This document shows, in pieces, positions 1 through 8,006 of a DNA stretch of 64,000 nt. Position numbers and translations under genes: made by a program. Positions within the stretch are counted from its first letter, which is position 1; every line of letters starts with the position of its first letter. This DNA comes from Collinsella sp. (GTDB lineage: Bacteria; Actinomycetota; Coriobacteriia; Coriobacteriales; Coriobacteriaceae), in the NCBI GenBank assembly GCA_018382125.1, contig JAGZQO010000002.1:1-64000 (forward strand), given 5' to 3'. Under the pieces are notes generated by a model, which saw nothing but the letters and a program-made list of their open reading frames with translations, ran no database searches and was not told the origin of the DNA.

Positions 1-250
1 GAGTGTCCATCCTCGCAGTATCCGGTTCTCAAGGTGCACGCCCTCGCGGCTCATCCGGTTCCACCGGGCCGCGCGGCAAGGAGATATATTGCCAGACCGC
101 GAAGCCCTGTGGGACGTCAATTCCACTCTTCACAAGTCCTACACAACATATTGCTTTCTATAGGTAATAGAAAGACTGGTGCGGATCTTCCGCACGTATC
201 AGATGATGACCCTTTGGTTCAGGAATATATAGAGATCGGTCACCTGTAAG
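1..250 (-). promoter_or_regulatory. Possible rRNA operon leader or spacer (tentative)
   Basis: No convincing gene is seen here. Read on the minus strand, the left-most bases include GCACCTTGAGAACCGGATAC, which resembles the conserved TTGA(G/A)AAC-type segment found in leaders and 16S-23S spacers of Gram-positive rRNA operons. Two perfect stem-loops lie upstream of it: arms CTTTCTAT/ATAGAAAG at 154-174 and GTGCGGA/TCCGCAC at 179-195. If this reading is right, a 16S or 23S gene would begin just outside the left edge on the minus strand. The evidence is weak because no rRNA sequence is in the window. Confidence 0.25.
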
Positions 251-293
251 TGTTTATCTACCCGCGCTTTTAGCAATGTAAACCGCGCCTCAG

Positions 294-331
294 ATAAAAA
301 GAGGGAGCGCCGCGCACAACGCGACACTCCC
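294..331 (-). terminator. Rho-independent terminator of infC-rpmI-rplT
   Basis: An imperfect stem with outer arms GGGAG (303-307) and CTCCC (327-331) and an inner GCG/CGC pairing is followed on the minus strand by TCTTTTTATC. It lies about 20 bases after the rplT stop codon. Confidence 0.7.
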
Positions 332-352
332 CTAGCGATTCAAGAGAATCTA

Positions 353-712
353 TTAGGCCTCGAGAGCCTTCTTGGCGATGGTAGCCAGCTCGTTGAAGGA
401 CTCGATATCCTCGTAAGCCATCTGAGCCAGGACCTTGCGGTCGAGCTCGATGCCGGCAACCTTCAGGCCGTGCATGAACTGAGAGTAAGAGATGTCGTTC
501 AGGCGAGCAGCAGCGTTGATACGAGTGATCCAGAGAGAACGGATCTCGCGCTTCTTGTTGCGGCGATCACGATACTGATACTGCAGGGAGTGCTGGACCT
601 GCTCTTTAGCATGCTTGTAAGTACGCGAAGCGGCACCGTAGTAACCCTTCGCACGGTGCATAACGGTACGGCGCTTCTTCTTGGCGGCAACAGCGCGCTT
701 AATACGTGCCAT
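353..712 (-). CDS. rplT: 50S ribosomal protein L20
   Basis: This is a 119-residue basic protein starting MARIKRAVAAKKKRR, a textbook L20 N-terminus, with the conserved KGYYGAASRTYKHAKEQV segment near residues 23-40 and the globular C-terminal half (LWITRINAAARLND). L20 binds 23S rRNA early in assembly of the large subunit. In many bacteria it also represses its own operon by binding the leader mRNA. It is the last gene of infC-rpmI-rplT, 46 bases after rpmI, and is followed by an intrinsic terminator. Length and sequence fit the family fully. Confidence 0.98.
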   Translation of the reverse strand: MARIKRAVAAKKKRRTVMHRAKGYYGAASRTYKHAKEQVQHSLQYQYRDRRNKKREIRSLWITRINAAARLNDISYSQFMHGLKVAGIELDRKVLAQMAYEDIESFNELATIAKKALEA

Positions 713-758
713 GTTCTATCAACTCCTAGACGGTAAAACGAAAAACGGGAACGCGAAC

Positions 759-950
759 TTAGGCGAGACGCGACTTGATGACCTTGCGGTCGGCAGCGGC
801 GATCTCGGTCTCCTGACGGAAGCCACGCTTACGCTTGGTGGACTTCTTGCTCAGGATGTGGCTCTTGAAAGCCTTGGCGCGCATAAGCTTGCCGGTACCA
901 GTCTTGCGGAAACGCTTCTTGGTGCCGCTGTGGGACTTCATCTTAGGCAT
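759..950 (-). CDS. rpmI: 50S ribosomal protein L35
   Basis: This is a 63-residue basic protein with the L35 signature MPKMKSHSGTKKRFRKTGTG and the KAFKSHIL segment after it. L35 is a small component of the large ribosomal subunit. The gene sits between infC (32 bases upstream) and rplT (46 bases downstream), the usual order in bacteria. A GGAGT-type ribosome binding site precedes the ATG. The C-terminus ends VIKSRLA, as expected for a full-length protein. Confidence 0.98.
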   Translation of the reverse strand: MPKMKSHSGTKKRFRKTGTGKLMRAKAFKSHILSKKSTKRKRGFRQETEIAAADRKVIKSRLA

Positions 951-982
951 GAAATACTCCTTAATCGGTTACAGAACACTAG

Positions 983-1537
983 TTACTTGGTATCGCTTGC
1001 CGCTTTATCCTCATCGAAGGCGCCCTTAATCGGGGCGAGCAGCATAAGCATGTTACGGCCTTCCATCTTAGGCTTGGACTCGACCGTAGCGTAAGGCTTG
1101 AGATCCTCGGCGAGGCGCTCGAGAACGTTAAGACCCTGCTCCGGGTGAGCCATCTCACGGCCGCGGAACATGATGGTGATCTTAACGCGTGCGCCCTTCT
1201 TGAGGAAACGCAGAACGTGGCCCTTCTTGGTCTCGTAATCGCCAACGTCGATCTTGGGTCGGAACTTCATTTCCTTGACCTCGACCTTGGACTGGTTCTT
1301 ACGAGCGGCCTTGGCCTTCATGGCCTGCTGGTACTTGAACTTACCGTAGTCCATGACCTTGCAGACCGGCGGCTCCGCGTTGGGAGCGATCTCGACCAGG
1401 TCGAGACCCTGATCGTCAGCGACGCGCTGGGCATCGCGGATGGCGAACAGGCCGAGCTGAGAGCCATCGACGCCAATCAAACGGCACGAAGATGCAGTGA
1501 TCTCGTCGTTGATGCGGGTGTCATCAGACTTAGCTAT
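983..1537 (-). CDS. infC: Translation initiation factor IF-3 (probable AUA start)
   Basis: IF-3 binds the 30S subunit, keeps it apart from 50S and checks start-codon pairing. The N-terminal domain (INDEI...RLIGVDGSQLG), the linker and the C-terminal domain (KPKMEGRNMLML) are all present. An ATG at 1552 would give 189 residues, but it overlaps the only good Shine-Dalgarno (GGAGGT, 1545-1550) and has no site of its own. The in-frame ATA at 1535-1537 lies 7 bases after GGAGGT and gives a 184-residue protein. infC is known for non-AUG starts (AUU, AUC) that let IF-3 limit its own synthesis, so ATA is the better start here, though AUA itself is unusual. First gene of the operon with rpmI and rplT. 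Confidence 0.93.
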   Translation of the reverse strand: MAKSDDTRINDEITASSCRLIGVDGSQLGLFAIRDAQRVADDQGLDLVEIAPNAEPPVCKVMDYGKFKYQQAMKAKAARKNQSKVEVKEMKFRPKIDVGDYETKKGHVLRFLKKGARVKITIMFRGREMAHPEQGLNVLERLAEDLKPYATVESKPKMEGRNMLMLLAPIKGAFDEDKAASDTK

Positions 1538-1725
1538 TTTCCCTACCTCCATTCATAAAAAAATAACCCGGCGCTTCTTTGCAACCAGGTCGTACACATA
1601 GACATCCTCGGTGTGAGGAAGGGAATCTAGGTTGTATGACCAGTCAGCTGCTCATTGGCGCCAAAAGGTGGGAACCCTCGGGTTCCTCTTTAGGGCATTG
1701 CGGGAACAACGCCTTGTGGATAATA
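1538..1725 (-). promoter_or_regulatory. infC operon promoter and structured leader
   Basis: A good minus-strand -10 hexamer TATTAT (1720-1725) with a poor -35 would give a leader of about 175 bases. The leader contains a perfect GGAACCC/GGGTTCC hairpin (1671-1686) and a seven-U run (1557-1563) directly before the ribosome binding site, preceded by a GC-rich CGCCGGG stretch. This layout suggests attenuation or ribosomal-protein feedback, as known for infC-rpmI-rplT leaders elsewhere. I could not match it to a defined L20-leader fold. Confidence 0.35.
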
Positions 1726-1754
1726 ACACGCGCAGCGCGTTATCACATTACGTA

Positions 1755-1827
1755 CACGAAAAAGGGGGGAGGCCTTGACCCCCTTGAACGCTCACTTGCA
1801 TGTATGGTGCCCGAGGCGAGACTCGAA
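1755..1827. repeat. Distal copy of tRNA-Leu 3' end and terminator (att-like duplication)
   Basis: Bases 1773-1827 are an exact 55-bp copy of 1957-2011. The copy includes the last 23 bases of the tRNA-Leu gene (T-arm 3' half, acceptor strand and CCA) and the terminator region behind it. The match continues to 1755 with a 4-base insertion. The copy lies downstream of the tRNA in its own orientation, which is where the far attachment site of a tRNA-targeting element would lie. Confidence 0.8.
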
Positions 1828-1942
1828 GGGCCTTCGCTTCGCGAAGCCCCGGGCTTCGGGCGCATGGCGCCCTCGCCACGCTCCGCTACAAACAGGCCAC
1901 AGGCCTGTTTGCTTAACGCTTCGCGCGCTCACGCGAGTTCGG
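1828..1942. other. Palindrome-rich insert between duplicated tRNA ends
   Basis: This 115-bp GC-rich stretch separates the two copies of the tRNA-Leu 3' end. It holds a perfect 9-bp inverted repeat AAACAGGCC/GGCCTGTTT (1890-1910) and shorter ones such as GGGCGC/GCGCCC. It has no coding potential. It may be the residue of a deleted integrated element, or a small repeat unit that duplicated with the tRNA end. Confidence 0.5.
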
Positions 1943-2011
1943 CACGAAAAAGGGGGCCTTGACCCCCTTGAACGCTCACTTGCATGTATGGTGCCCGAGG
2001 CGAGACTCGAA
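1943..2011. repeat. Proximal copy of the tRNA-Leu 3' end duplication
   Basis: This is the partner of the repeat at 1755-1827. It runs from the terminator of tRNA-Leu into the 3' end of the tRNA gene. The exact 55-bp core is 1957-2011, offset by 184 bp from the other copy. Confidence 0.8.
1947..1969 (-). terminator. Terminator of tRNA-Leu
   Basis: On the minus strand AAGGGGG, a six-base loop and CCCCC are followed by TTTTT, 20 bases after the tRNA CCA end. A slightly altered second copy lies at 1759-1785. Confidence 0.8.
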
Positions 2012-2075
2012 CTCGCACGTTGTTGCCAACGGTGGATTTTGAGTCCACTGCGTCTGCCAATTCCGCCACTCGGGC
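1989..2075 (-). tRNA. tRNA-Leu (anticodon CAA)
   Basis: The 87 bases include an encoded CCA. The acceptor stem pairs GCCCGAG with CTCGGGC and is followed by A73 and CCA. The D-arm carries the GGCGGAATTGGCAGACGC pattern typical of tRNA-Leu. The anticodon stem GTGGA/TCCAC encloses CTCAAAA, giving anticodon CAA for UUG codons. A long variable arm marks it as class II, and the T-arm reads GCGAG TTCGAGT CTCGC. The 3' end of this gene is duplicated 184 bp away. Confidence 0.97.
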
Positions 2076-2114
2076 ACGTAATGCGTGAGTTAGTTTATCA
2101 CAGCTTTCTGTTGA

Positions 2115-3548
2115 TTAGTCCGAAAATGGAACTTCGAGCATTTCGATAAGCTCAACCTTGCGCAACATCTCCCGCTTACGACATCCACGTCCGTCAACCG
2201 AGGCCTCGCCCATCTGGTTGTCATAGGGGTCCTCACGCATGCCATCGAAAGCAGGCACAAATTCAGCCTGGAATCGATTGTTGGCCACCATACGCCACGG
2301 GTCGAGATTGCCAAAGTAGTGACGGCGGCGCCACTCCTCCCCCATCCTGTGAGCAGAAGATCCAAATGACACGTCGGCGTTGAGCCAACCGGTCTGCGGC
2401 GTATAGAACTCTGCCCAGTCGTGCGACCCCACCGAATCGGGCGCAACGTACAGGCCGCTCTGCCAACGGGCAGGCACCCCCGCGATGCGGCACATGGTGA
2501 TAAACGTGAGCGCCATAACGCCGCAATCGCCGCGGAGCGAGTGTGCGCAGTCGTCGGCAATAGATCCCAAAAGCAGGTACGGTGGCTGATAGCGATAGTC
2601 GATATGCTGTGTCAGGTAATCATAGATAGCACGAGCGCGATCGAGCGGATCCTCGAGCCCGTCAACAACACGCTCCGTCAACTGTCGCAGGTACGGCGTA
2701 AACGCAATGTGCGGACGGTCCTCGGAGGTGTCCTCGGGCAGTGGCGCGTCCATACAGGGATGCGATGGGAGCGCGCCACCATAGATATCGCAATAGGCGG
2801 CATCGATGTGATAGCGATAAGTCACCGAGAATGAATGTTCAGTCGAAGATATCCAAGAGGCAGTACGAGCCGAAACGTTTTCAGAGGCAACGGTACCCTC
2901 CGACGTCATATCGAGAACCTCGATTTGAGACTGTTGACGACAGGCGGCAGCAACAGGTAGCCACGCGCGAACAGTCTCTCCCTCCAGAGCCCCGGGGACA
3001 GACACGGATGCCTTAAGCGTGATGACGCGAGTCAACCCGTTTTGCGACTCCATCTCCCTGAGCATCTGGTTACGCAGCGCTATGCCGTCCGTAGAATCGG
3101 GACGCAGGCCCGGAACCTCCTTGGGGTACACGCGAAGCGAATCGAGGAAGTTATCGAGAACAAACAGCTCGCCATCGATAAAGCGCCAGTCAATACGCTT
3201 GCGATTAATCAGGTCGTCAAACTGCTCTTCGGTAAACTCTGGCCACTCCTCGCGAATCATCGCAATGGCTCGATCACGCGACACCGAAAAATGAAGCGGC
3301 GTCTCGAGCATGCGATACCGCTCGGCACGAACACAAGCAGCAAGCGAAGGCTCGGGGTTCTGTTCCAAAAGGCGATCGCAGGCAGCAACAGCCTGCGTCA
3401 AATAGCCGGCATCCTTGAGACGAAGAATCTCGGGCGGCAGTCCAATATCGAGATGACGAAAGTCATCACAGCAAACATCAACAGAGCAACCAACAGGACC
3501 CTCGTCAATAACCTTCCCATCCGAAGGCAGCACATCAATAACAGCCAT
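2115..3548 (-). CDS. Transglutaminase-like cysteine protein
   Basis: This is a 477-residue protein with the transglutaminase-like (papain-fold) triad in order: Cys342 in RGDCGVMAL, His376 in GSHDWAEF and Asp392 in WLNADVSFG. The domain fills roughly residues 265-420. The N-terminal half has no recognised domain. Proteins of this family act as peptidases or amidases, or have lost catalysis; all three catalytic residues are kept here. No signal peptide or membrane segment is evident, so it is probably cytoplasmic. An upstream ATG at 3584 is possible, but the ATG at 3548 has a GGAG site 6 bases before it. The substrate cannot be told from the sequence. Confidence 0.85.
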   Translation of the reverse strand: MAVIDVLPSDGKVIDEGPVGCSVDVCCDDFRHLDIGLPPEILRLKDAGYLTQAVAACDRLLEQNPEPSLAACVRAERYRMLETPLHFSVSRDRAIAMIREEWPEFTEEQFDDLINRKRIDWRFIDGELFVLDNFLDSLRVYPKEVPGLRPDSTDGIALRNQMLREMESQNGLTRVITLKASVSVPGALEGETVRAWLPVAAACRQQSQIEVLDMTSEGTVASENVSARTASWISSTEHSFSVTYRYHIDAAYCDIYGGALPSHPCMDAPLPEDTSEDRPHIAFTPYLRQLTERVVDGLEDPLDRARAIYDYLTQHIDYRYQPPYLLLGSIADDCAHSLRGDCGVMALTFITMCRIAGVPARWQSGLYVAPDSVGSHDWAEFYTPQTGWLNADVSFGSSAHRMGEEWRRRHYFGNLDPWRMVANNRFQAEFVPAFDGMREDPYDNQMGEASVDGRGCRKREMLRKVELIEMLEVPFSD

Positions 3549-3689
3549 ACCAAACTCCAAGTCATTAGAACTCTTGAAGCCCATTGTAGCGAGATAAAAA
3601 AGAAAGCCCCAATAAAGGAACCCTCAACACCGATAAACGGTACCTATTAAAAATGAATTCAGCCCAGTAACCCTGCGGCGTTAAACGAA

Positions 3690-3781
3690 GGAAGCCCCGT
3701 CCCCCGGAACTGTTTCCTTGGCGCGACTTCTGGCGAAGCCAGGTGAGCGCAAAGGAAACAATGTAGGGGGACGGGGCTTCC
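3690..3781. repeat. Long inverted repeat element after fba
   Basis: Perfect 16-bp arms GGAAGCCCCGTCCCCC (3690-3705) and its complement (3766-3781) enclose a second pairing, GTTTCCTT with AAGGAAAC, so nearly all 92 bases can fold into one hairpin. It lies just downstream of fba and may end its transcription, although no long U-run follows. The GGGACGGGGCT core is shared with the element at 47403. Confidence 0.8.
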
Positions 3782-3801
3782 GGCGGGAAGTTTAGCGACG
3801 C

Positions 3802-4668
3802 TTACGCCTTGTTGACGGAGCCAAACTCCTCCATGAGCTCCTTGGTGCGGGCAACGATGTTGTCGCGACCAGGCTTGAGGAGCTTGCGGGGGTCGAAGCC
3901 CTTGCCCTGCTGATCCTTGCCAGCCTCGATGTACTCGCGGACGCCCTTGGCGAAGACGAGCTGCAGGTCGGTGTTGACGTTGATCTTGGAGATGCCCAGG
4001 GAGATGGCCTTCTTGATCTGATCCTCGGGGATGCCGGTGCCACCGTGCAGGACGAGGGGCAGGTCGCCGGTCTGAGCCTTGATCTCGCCCAGACGCTCGA
4101 AAGAAAGGCCAGCCCAGTCGGCGGGATACACGCCGTGGATGTTGCCGATGCCGCAGGCGAGGAAGTCGACGCCCAGGTCAGCAATCTGCTTGCACTCAGC
4201 GGGGTCAGCGAGCTCGCCGTTGGAGGTCACGCCGTCCTCGGTGCCGCCGATGCCGCCGACCTCGGCCTCGATGGACATGCCCTTGGAGTGGGCAAGCTCA
4301 ACGAGCTCCTTGGTGCGGTCGAGGTTAAGCTGGAAGGTCTCCTCGTGAGAGCCGTCATACATGATGGACGTGAAGCCGGCCTCGATGCACTTGAAGCAGT
4401 CCTCGTAAGAACCGTGATCGAGGTGAAGGGCGACGGGAACGGTAACGCCCGTGGCCTCGACGGCAGCCTTGACCATGTCGGCGCAGACCTTGAAACCGCC
4501 CATCCACTTAGCGGCACCAGCGGTGCACTGAAGGATCAGCGGAGACTTGGCCTCCTCGGCGGCCTGGAGAATAGCCAGGGTCCACTCGAGGTTGTTGGTG
4601 TTGAAGGCACCGAGAGCGTACTTGCCGGCCTCGGCCTTCTTGAGCATGTCTGCTGCGTTGACGAGCAT
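3802..4668 (-). CDS. fba: Fructose-1,6-bisphosphate aldolase, class II
   Basis: This 288-residue enzyme cleaves fructose 1,6-bisphosphate to glyceraldehyde 3-phosphate and dihydroxyacetone phosphate in glycolysis, and runs in reverse in gluconeogenesis. It has the class II, zinc-dependent signature: LHLDHGS with Asp84 and the metal ligand His85, the SIEAEVGGIGGTEDG loop, and LVLHGGTGIPEDQI with a further metal-ligand His. The start MLVNAADMLKKAE is the usual family start and has GGAGG 7 bases upstream; a longer frame to 4725 lacks support. The gene appears to be single, with a palindromic element downstream and about 190 bp of non-coding DNA upstream. Confidence 0.97.
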   Translation of the reverse strand: MLVNAADMLKKAEAGKYALGAFNTNNLEWTLAILQAAEEAKSPLILQCTAGAAKWMGGFKVCADMVKAAVEATGVTVPVALHLDHGSYEDCFKCIEAGFTSIMYDGSHEETFQLNLDRTKELVELAHSKGMSIEAEVGGIGGTEDGVTSNGELADPAECKQIADLGVDFLACGIGNIHGVYPADWAGLSFERLGEIKAQTGDLPLVLHGGTGIPEDQIKKAISLGISKINVNTDLQLVFAKGVREYIEAGKDQQGKGFDPRKLLKPGRDNIVARTKELMEEFGSVNKA

Positions 4669-4862
4669 AAAAGAAACCTCCTGTAAGGTTGCTCCGATAA
4701 CGCCTGAGATTTTACCACGGCGCACCGAGCATAAACGTTCGTTTGTTCACGAATATCGTCCAAACAGACTTTTTTTGACCGTTTGCCCTACGGAATCGAC
4801 CCGTTGGGGAAAAATAGCTTGACGTTTGGACGCTTCTCGTGCTTTAGAAGCTGACTATAAAG

Positions 4863-5546
4863 CTACACCTGCATGAAAGGGTTCTGCATGAGCTCGCGTG
4901 CCATGGTGGTCGAATCGCCATGGCCGGTTAGGCAAACGGTATCGGGCGGGAGAAGCCGGGCGAGCTTGGAGAGCGAGCGCAGAATCGCCGCCTCGTCGCC
5001 ACCGGCAAGATCGGTGCGGCCGTGGCTACCCGGGAACAGGGTGTCGCCAACAAAGGCGATGCATCCCTGCTCGGTGGCAGCAAACAAGACGATCCCGCCC
5101 GGCGTATGCCCTGGCGTCTCGATCACCTGCAGGCAGATATCGCCCACCTCGAGAGCATCGCCCTCGGCGAGTAGGCGCGTCGGCTCCCCGGGGTCGGGCG
5201 TCTCAATGCCCCACATAGCTCGCTGTTCCTCGATGTTCGCATGCGGCACCGCCACATCCTTAGCACACAGCTCATACTGGCAGCCCTCGCCAACGGCGGT
5301 TCGTACGCCGGCAACACCACCAACATGATCGGCATGGCCATGAGTGCAAACGGCGCCAAGCATGCGTACGCCGGGATGCTCGGCTCGAACATGCTCCACC
5401 AGGCGCTCGCCTTCCCATGCGGGGTCGATAATCACGCACTCATTGTCCGAAATAACAGCATAGCTATTGGTCTGAATGGGACCGTTTACGAGCGTCTCGA
5501 TCTCGACCGATCCCTTGGGAGTTACATCCAAGGACACAGCACTCAT
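4863..5546 (-). CDS. MBL-fold metallo-hydrolase (glyoxalase II-like)
   Basis: This 227-residue metallo-beta-lactamase fold protein has the metal motif THGHADH at 68-74, an upstream Asp in IIDPAWEG, the later His in ETPGHTPGG, and FVGDTLFPGSHGRTDL. The short form resembles YcbL/GloB-like thioester hydrolases, which split glutathione- or bacillithiol-type thioesters; the true substrate is unknown. It follows rel by 84 bases on the same strand, with an 11-bp hairpin between them. GGAGAGGGAC precedes the ATG, supporting the start. Confidence 0.9.
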   Translation of the reverse strand: MSAVSLDVTPKGSVEIETLVNGPIQTNSYAVISDNECVIIDPAWEGERLVEHVRAEHPGVRMLGAVCTHGHADHVGGVAGVRTAVGEGCQYELCAKDVAVPHANIEEQRAMWGIETPDPGEPTRLLAEGDALEVGDICLQVIETPGHTPGGIVLFAATEQGCIAFVGDTLFPGSHGRTDLAGGDEAAILRSLSKLARLLPPDTVCLTGHGDSTTMARELMQNPFMQV

Positions 5547-5567
5547 GTCCCTCTCCTCTCTATAGAA

Positions 5568-5593
5568 CTCGAGGCATCAAACGATGCCTCGAG
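5568..5593. other. Hairpin between rel and the MBL gene
   Basis: A perfect 11-bp inverted repeat CTCGAGGCATC/GATGCCTCGAG with a four-base loop. No clear U-run follows on either strand, so it may be an RNA processing or attenuation element and not a full terminator. Confidence 0.5.
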
Positions 5594-5630
5594 TGTAGCG
5601 AATATCGATAATGTGGCACGTTCGTCGCGA

Positions 5631-7991
5631 CTAAACGCGGCGCTTAAGCTGGGCTCCACCCTCGCCGGGCATCAGGCGGCGCGCGTCGTAGACCGAGTCA
5701 ACGCTGCTGATAGAAGCCAGCAGCGGATCCAGACCACTCGCGTCCGAGATCTCGACCATAAAACGCAGGGTCGCAATGCCCTCGCGGTTGGTCGAGGTGG
5801 CGGCGGAAAGGATATTGCCGCCTGCATCGCCAATGGCAATGGTGACGTCCTTGAGCAGGCCCATACGATCCAAGCACTCGACCACGATCTCGACCTGGAA
5901 GAGGGTGTCGGCAGCGCCGTCCCACTCCACATCGATCATGCGCTCGGGATGTTCCATAAGACCCTTGACGTTAGGACAGTTGGCACGATGCACCGAGACA
6001 CCTCGGCCGCGCGTGATGAAGCCGACGATATCGTCGCCCGTCACCGGATTGCAGCAATGCGCCAGACGGACCAGCAGACCGCTGTTGCTCTCGCCCTTGA
6101 CGATAATGCCGTTGCTCGCGCTCTTGCCGCGCTTTTGCGGCTTGCGGTTGGAGCCGCGGGCAGGCTGCTTGACGACCTCGGCGATAGCCTCGGCCTTGGT
6201 GAGCTGTTCCTCGGGCTTGGGGTCCAAGATTTGCTCGACCTTATTGCCCACAGCGCGCGGGGCGACCTTGCCCGCGCCAACGGCTGCAAAAAGGTCCTCG
6301 AGCTGCTTGAAGTTAAACTGCTCCGCCACGGCGTTGAGCGCACGCGTGGATCGCGGCGTAGAGATGCCATACCCGCGCTTGCGCAGGTCCTTAGCCAGTA
6401 TATCGCGGCCGGCAGCAGCGTCATCGTCTTTGGTCGCGGCGGCGAAGTAACGGCGAATCTTTGACTTGGCCGAAGGCGTCTTGACGATCTTGAGCCAATC
6501 GCGCGACGGCTTAGAGCTCTTGTTGGTCAGGATCTCGACACGGTCACCCGTCTTGATCTCGTGCGTGAGCGGCGCCACCGCACCGTTGATCTTGGCGCCG
6601 ACACAGTGGTTACCGACCTCGGTATGAACGGCGTAGGCAAAGTCGAGCGGCGTGGAGCCGGCACGAAGCGCCATGACCTCGCCCTTGGGCGTAAAGACGA
6701 AGATCTCCTGATCGAACAGATCGACCTTCAGCGAGTGCAGGTATTCCTTGGCATCGGTGATCTCGTCGGAAGCCGCCCAGTCGAGTGAGTGCTTGAGCCA
6801 GTTGATCTGGTCGTCCAGACGCTGCGCATCGTTAGTCTTGGAGGCAGACGATCCGCCCGACTTCTTATACAGCCAGTGGGCAGCGATGCCATACTCGGCC
6901 TGCTCGTGCATTTCGTAGGTTCGAATCTGAATCTCGAGCGGACGGGCCGTGGGGCCGATAACCGTCGTGTGAAGCGATTGGTAGTTATTGACCTTGGGCA
7001 TGGCGATATAGTCTTTAAAACGACCGGGCATGGGATGCCACAGGGTATGCACGGCACCAAGCGTGGAATAGCAATCGCGCACCGAATGAGTGATGACGCG
7101 CAGCGCCACCAGGTCGTAAATCTCGGAGAACTCCTTGCCCTTGCGCTTCATCTTTTGATAGATGGACCAATAGTGCTTGGAACGACCGTTGATCTGAAAG
7201 CCCTCAAGACCAATGCGATTGAGCTCGTCGGTGAGTGTCTTGATGGTCTCGGCCAGATAGCGCTCACGGACCTCGCGCGACTCCGCCACCATGCGCGCGA
7301 TGCGCTGGTAGGCGTCGGGTTCAAGGTAGAAGAAGGACAGGTCCTCGAGCTCCCATTTAATGGAGCTCATGCCCAGACGGTCGGCCAGGGGCGCATACAC
7401 GTCCATGGTCTCGCGAGCCTTGAACAGGCGACGATCCTCGCGCAGGGCTGCCAGCGTACGCATGTTGTGCAGACGGTCGGCAAGTTTAACGATGATGACG
7501 CGAATGTCCTTGGACATGGCGAGGAACATCTTGCGCAGCGTGAGCGCCTGCTTCTCGTCCATGCTGTCGACTTCGATGTTGGTGAGCTTGGTCACGCCAT
7601 CGACGAGCTCAGCAACGGTTTCGCCAAACAGGCCGGAAACATCGGTGAGCGAGGTCTCGGTGTCCTCGACGGTATCGTGCAGCAGCGCGGCACACACCAC
7701 ATCGCAGTCCATCTTGAGATCGGCCAAAATGATGGCAACCTCGACGGGATGGTTAATGTACATCTCGCCCGAGCGGCGCTTTTGGTTGCAGTGCTTCTCG
7801 GCGGCAAAGCAGTAGGCCTGCTCAACCTTAGAAAAGTCGTCCTCATTCATATATTTGAGGCACAGGCGCTCCAGCTTGTCGTAGCTGTCCGCCATAATCT
7901 CGGGCGGCAGCTCATCGGCATGCTTATAGTGCTCCATCTCCGAAAACGGCTGGAGGGTGGAATCATGGGCGGTACGGGCTGCGGCATCCAT
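5631..7991 (-). CDS. rel: Bifunctional (p)ppGpp synthetase/hydrolase
   Basis: This 786-residue RelA/SpoT homologue makes and degrades (p)ppGpp, the stringent-response alarmone. The order is: HD hydrolase domain with LLHDTVEDT (His105-Asp106) intact, synthetase domain around 280-400 with VNNYQSLHTTV, TGS domain (FVFTPKGEVMALRAGSTPLDFAYAVH) around 440-500, and a C-terminal ACT domain. With both catalytic halves preserved it should be bifunctional, as in most Gram-positive bacteria. It begins 15 bases after the recJ-helicase gene, with GGGGACCTCG before the ATG, so the two are probably co-transcribed. An N-terminal extension of about 40 residues precedes the HD region. Confidence 0.96.
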   Translation of the reverse strand: MDAAARTAHDSTLQPFSEMEHYKHADELPPEIMADSYDKLERLCLKYMNEDDFSKVEQAYCFAAEKHCNQKRRSGEMYINHPVEVAIILADLKMDCDVVCAALLHDTVEDTETSLTDVSGLFGETVAELVDGVTKLTNIEVDSMDEKQALTLRKMFLAMSKDIRVIIVKLADRLHNMRTLAALREDRRLFKARETMDVYAPLADRLGMSSIKWELEDLSFFYLEPDAYQRIARMVAESREVRERYLAETIKTLTDELNRIGLEGFQINGRSKHYWSIYQKMKRKGKEFSEIYDLVALRVITHSVRDCYSTLGAVHTLWHPMPGRFKDYIAMPKVNNYQSLHTTVIGPTARPLEIQIRTYEMHEQAEYGIAAHWLYKKSGGSSASKTNDAQRLDDQINWLKHSLDWAASDEITDAKEYLHSLKVDLFDQEIFVFTPKGEVMALRAGSTPLDFAYAVHTEVGNHCVGAKINGAVAPLTHEIKTGDRVEILTNKSSKPSRDWLKIVKTPSAKSKIRRYFAAATKDDDAAAGRDILAKDLRKRGYGISTPRSTRALNAVAEQFNFKQLEDLFAAVGAGKVAPRAVGNKVEQILDPKPEEQLTKAEAIAEVVKQPARGSNRKPQKRGKSASNGIIVKGESNSGLLVRLAHCCNPVTGDDIVGFITRGRGVSVHRANCPNVKGLMEHPERMIDVEWDGAADTLFQVEIVVECLDRMGLLKDVTIAIGDAGGNILSAATSTNREGIATLRFMVEISDASGLDPLLASISSVDSVYDARRLMPGEGGAQLKRRV

Positions 7992-8006
7992 CGAGGTCCC
8001 CTTCCC

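Noticed and set aside
34..249. A 71-codon plus-strand frame at the left edge
   Set aside because: No ribosome binding site, no recognisable domain, and overlap with stem-loops and the leader-like sequence.
1579..2149. Plus-strand frames through the tRNA-Leu region
   Set aside because: They read across the tRNA, its duplication and the terminators, so their repeated peptide segments come from the DNA repeat.
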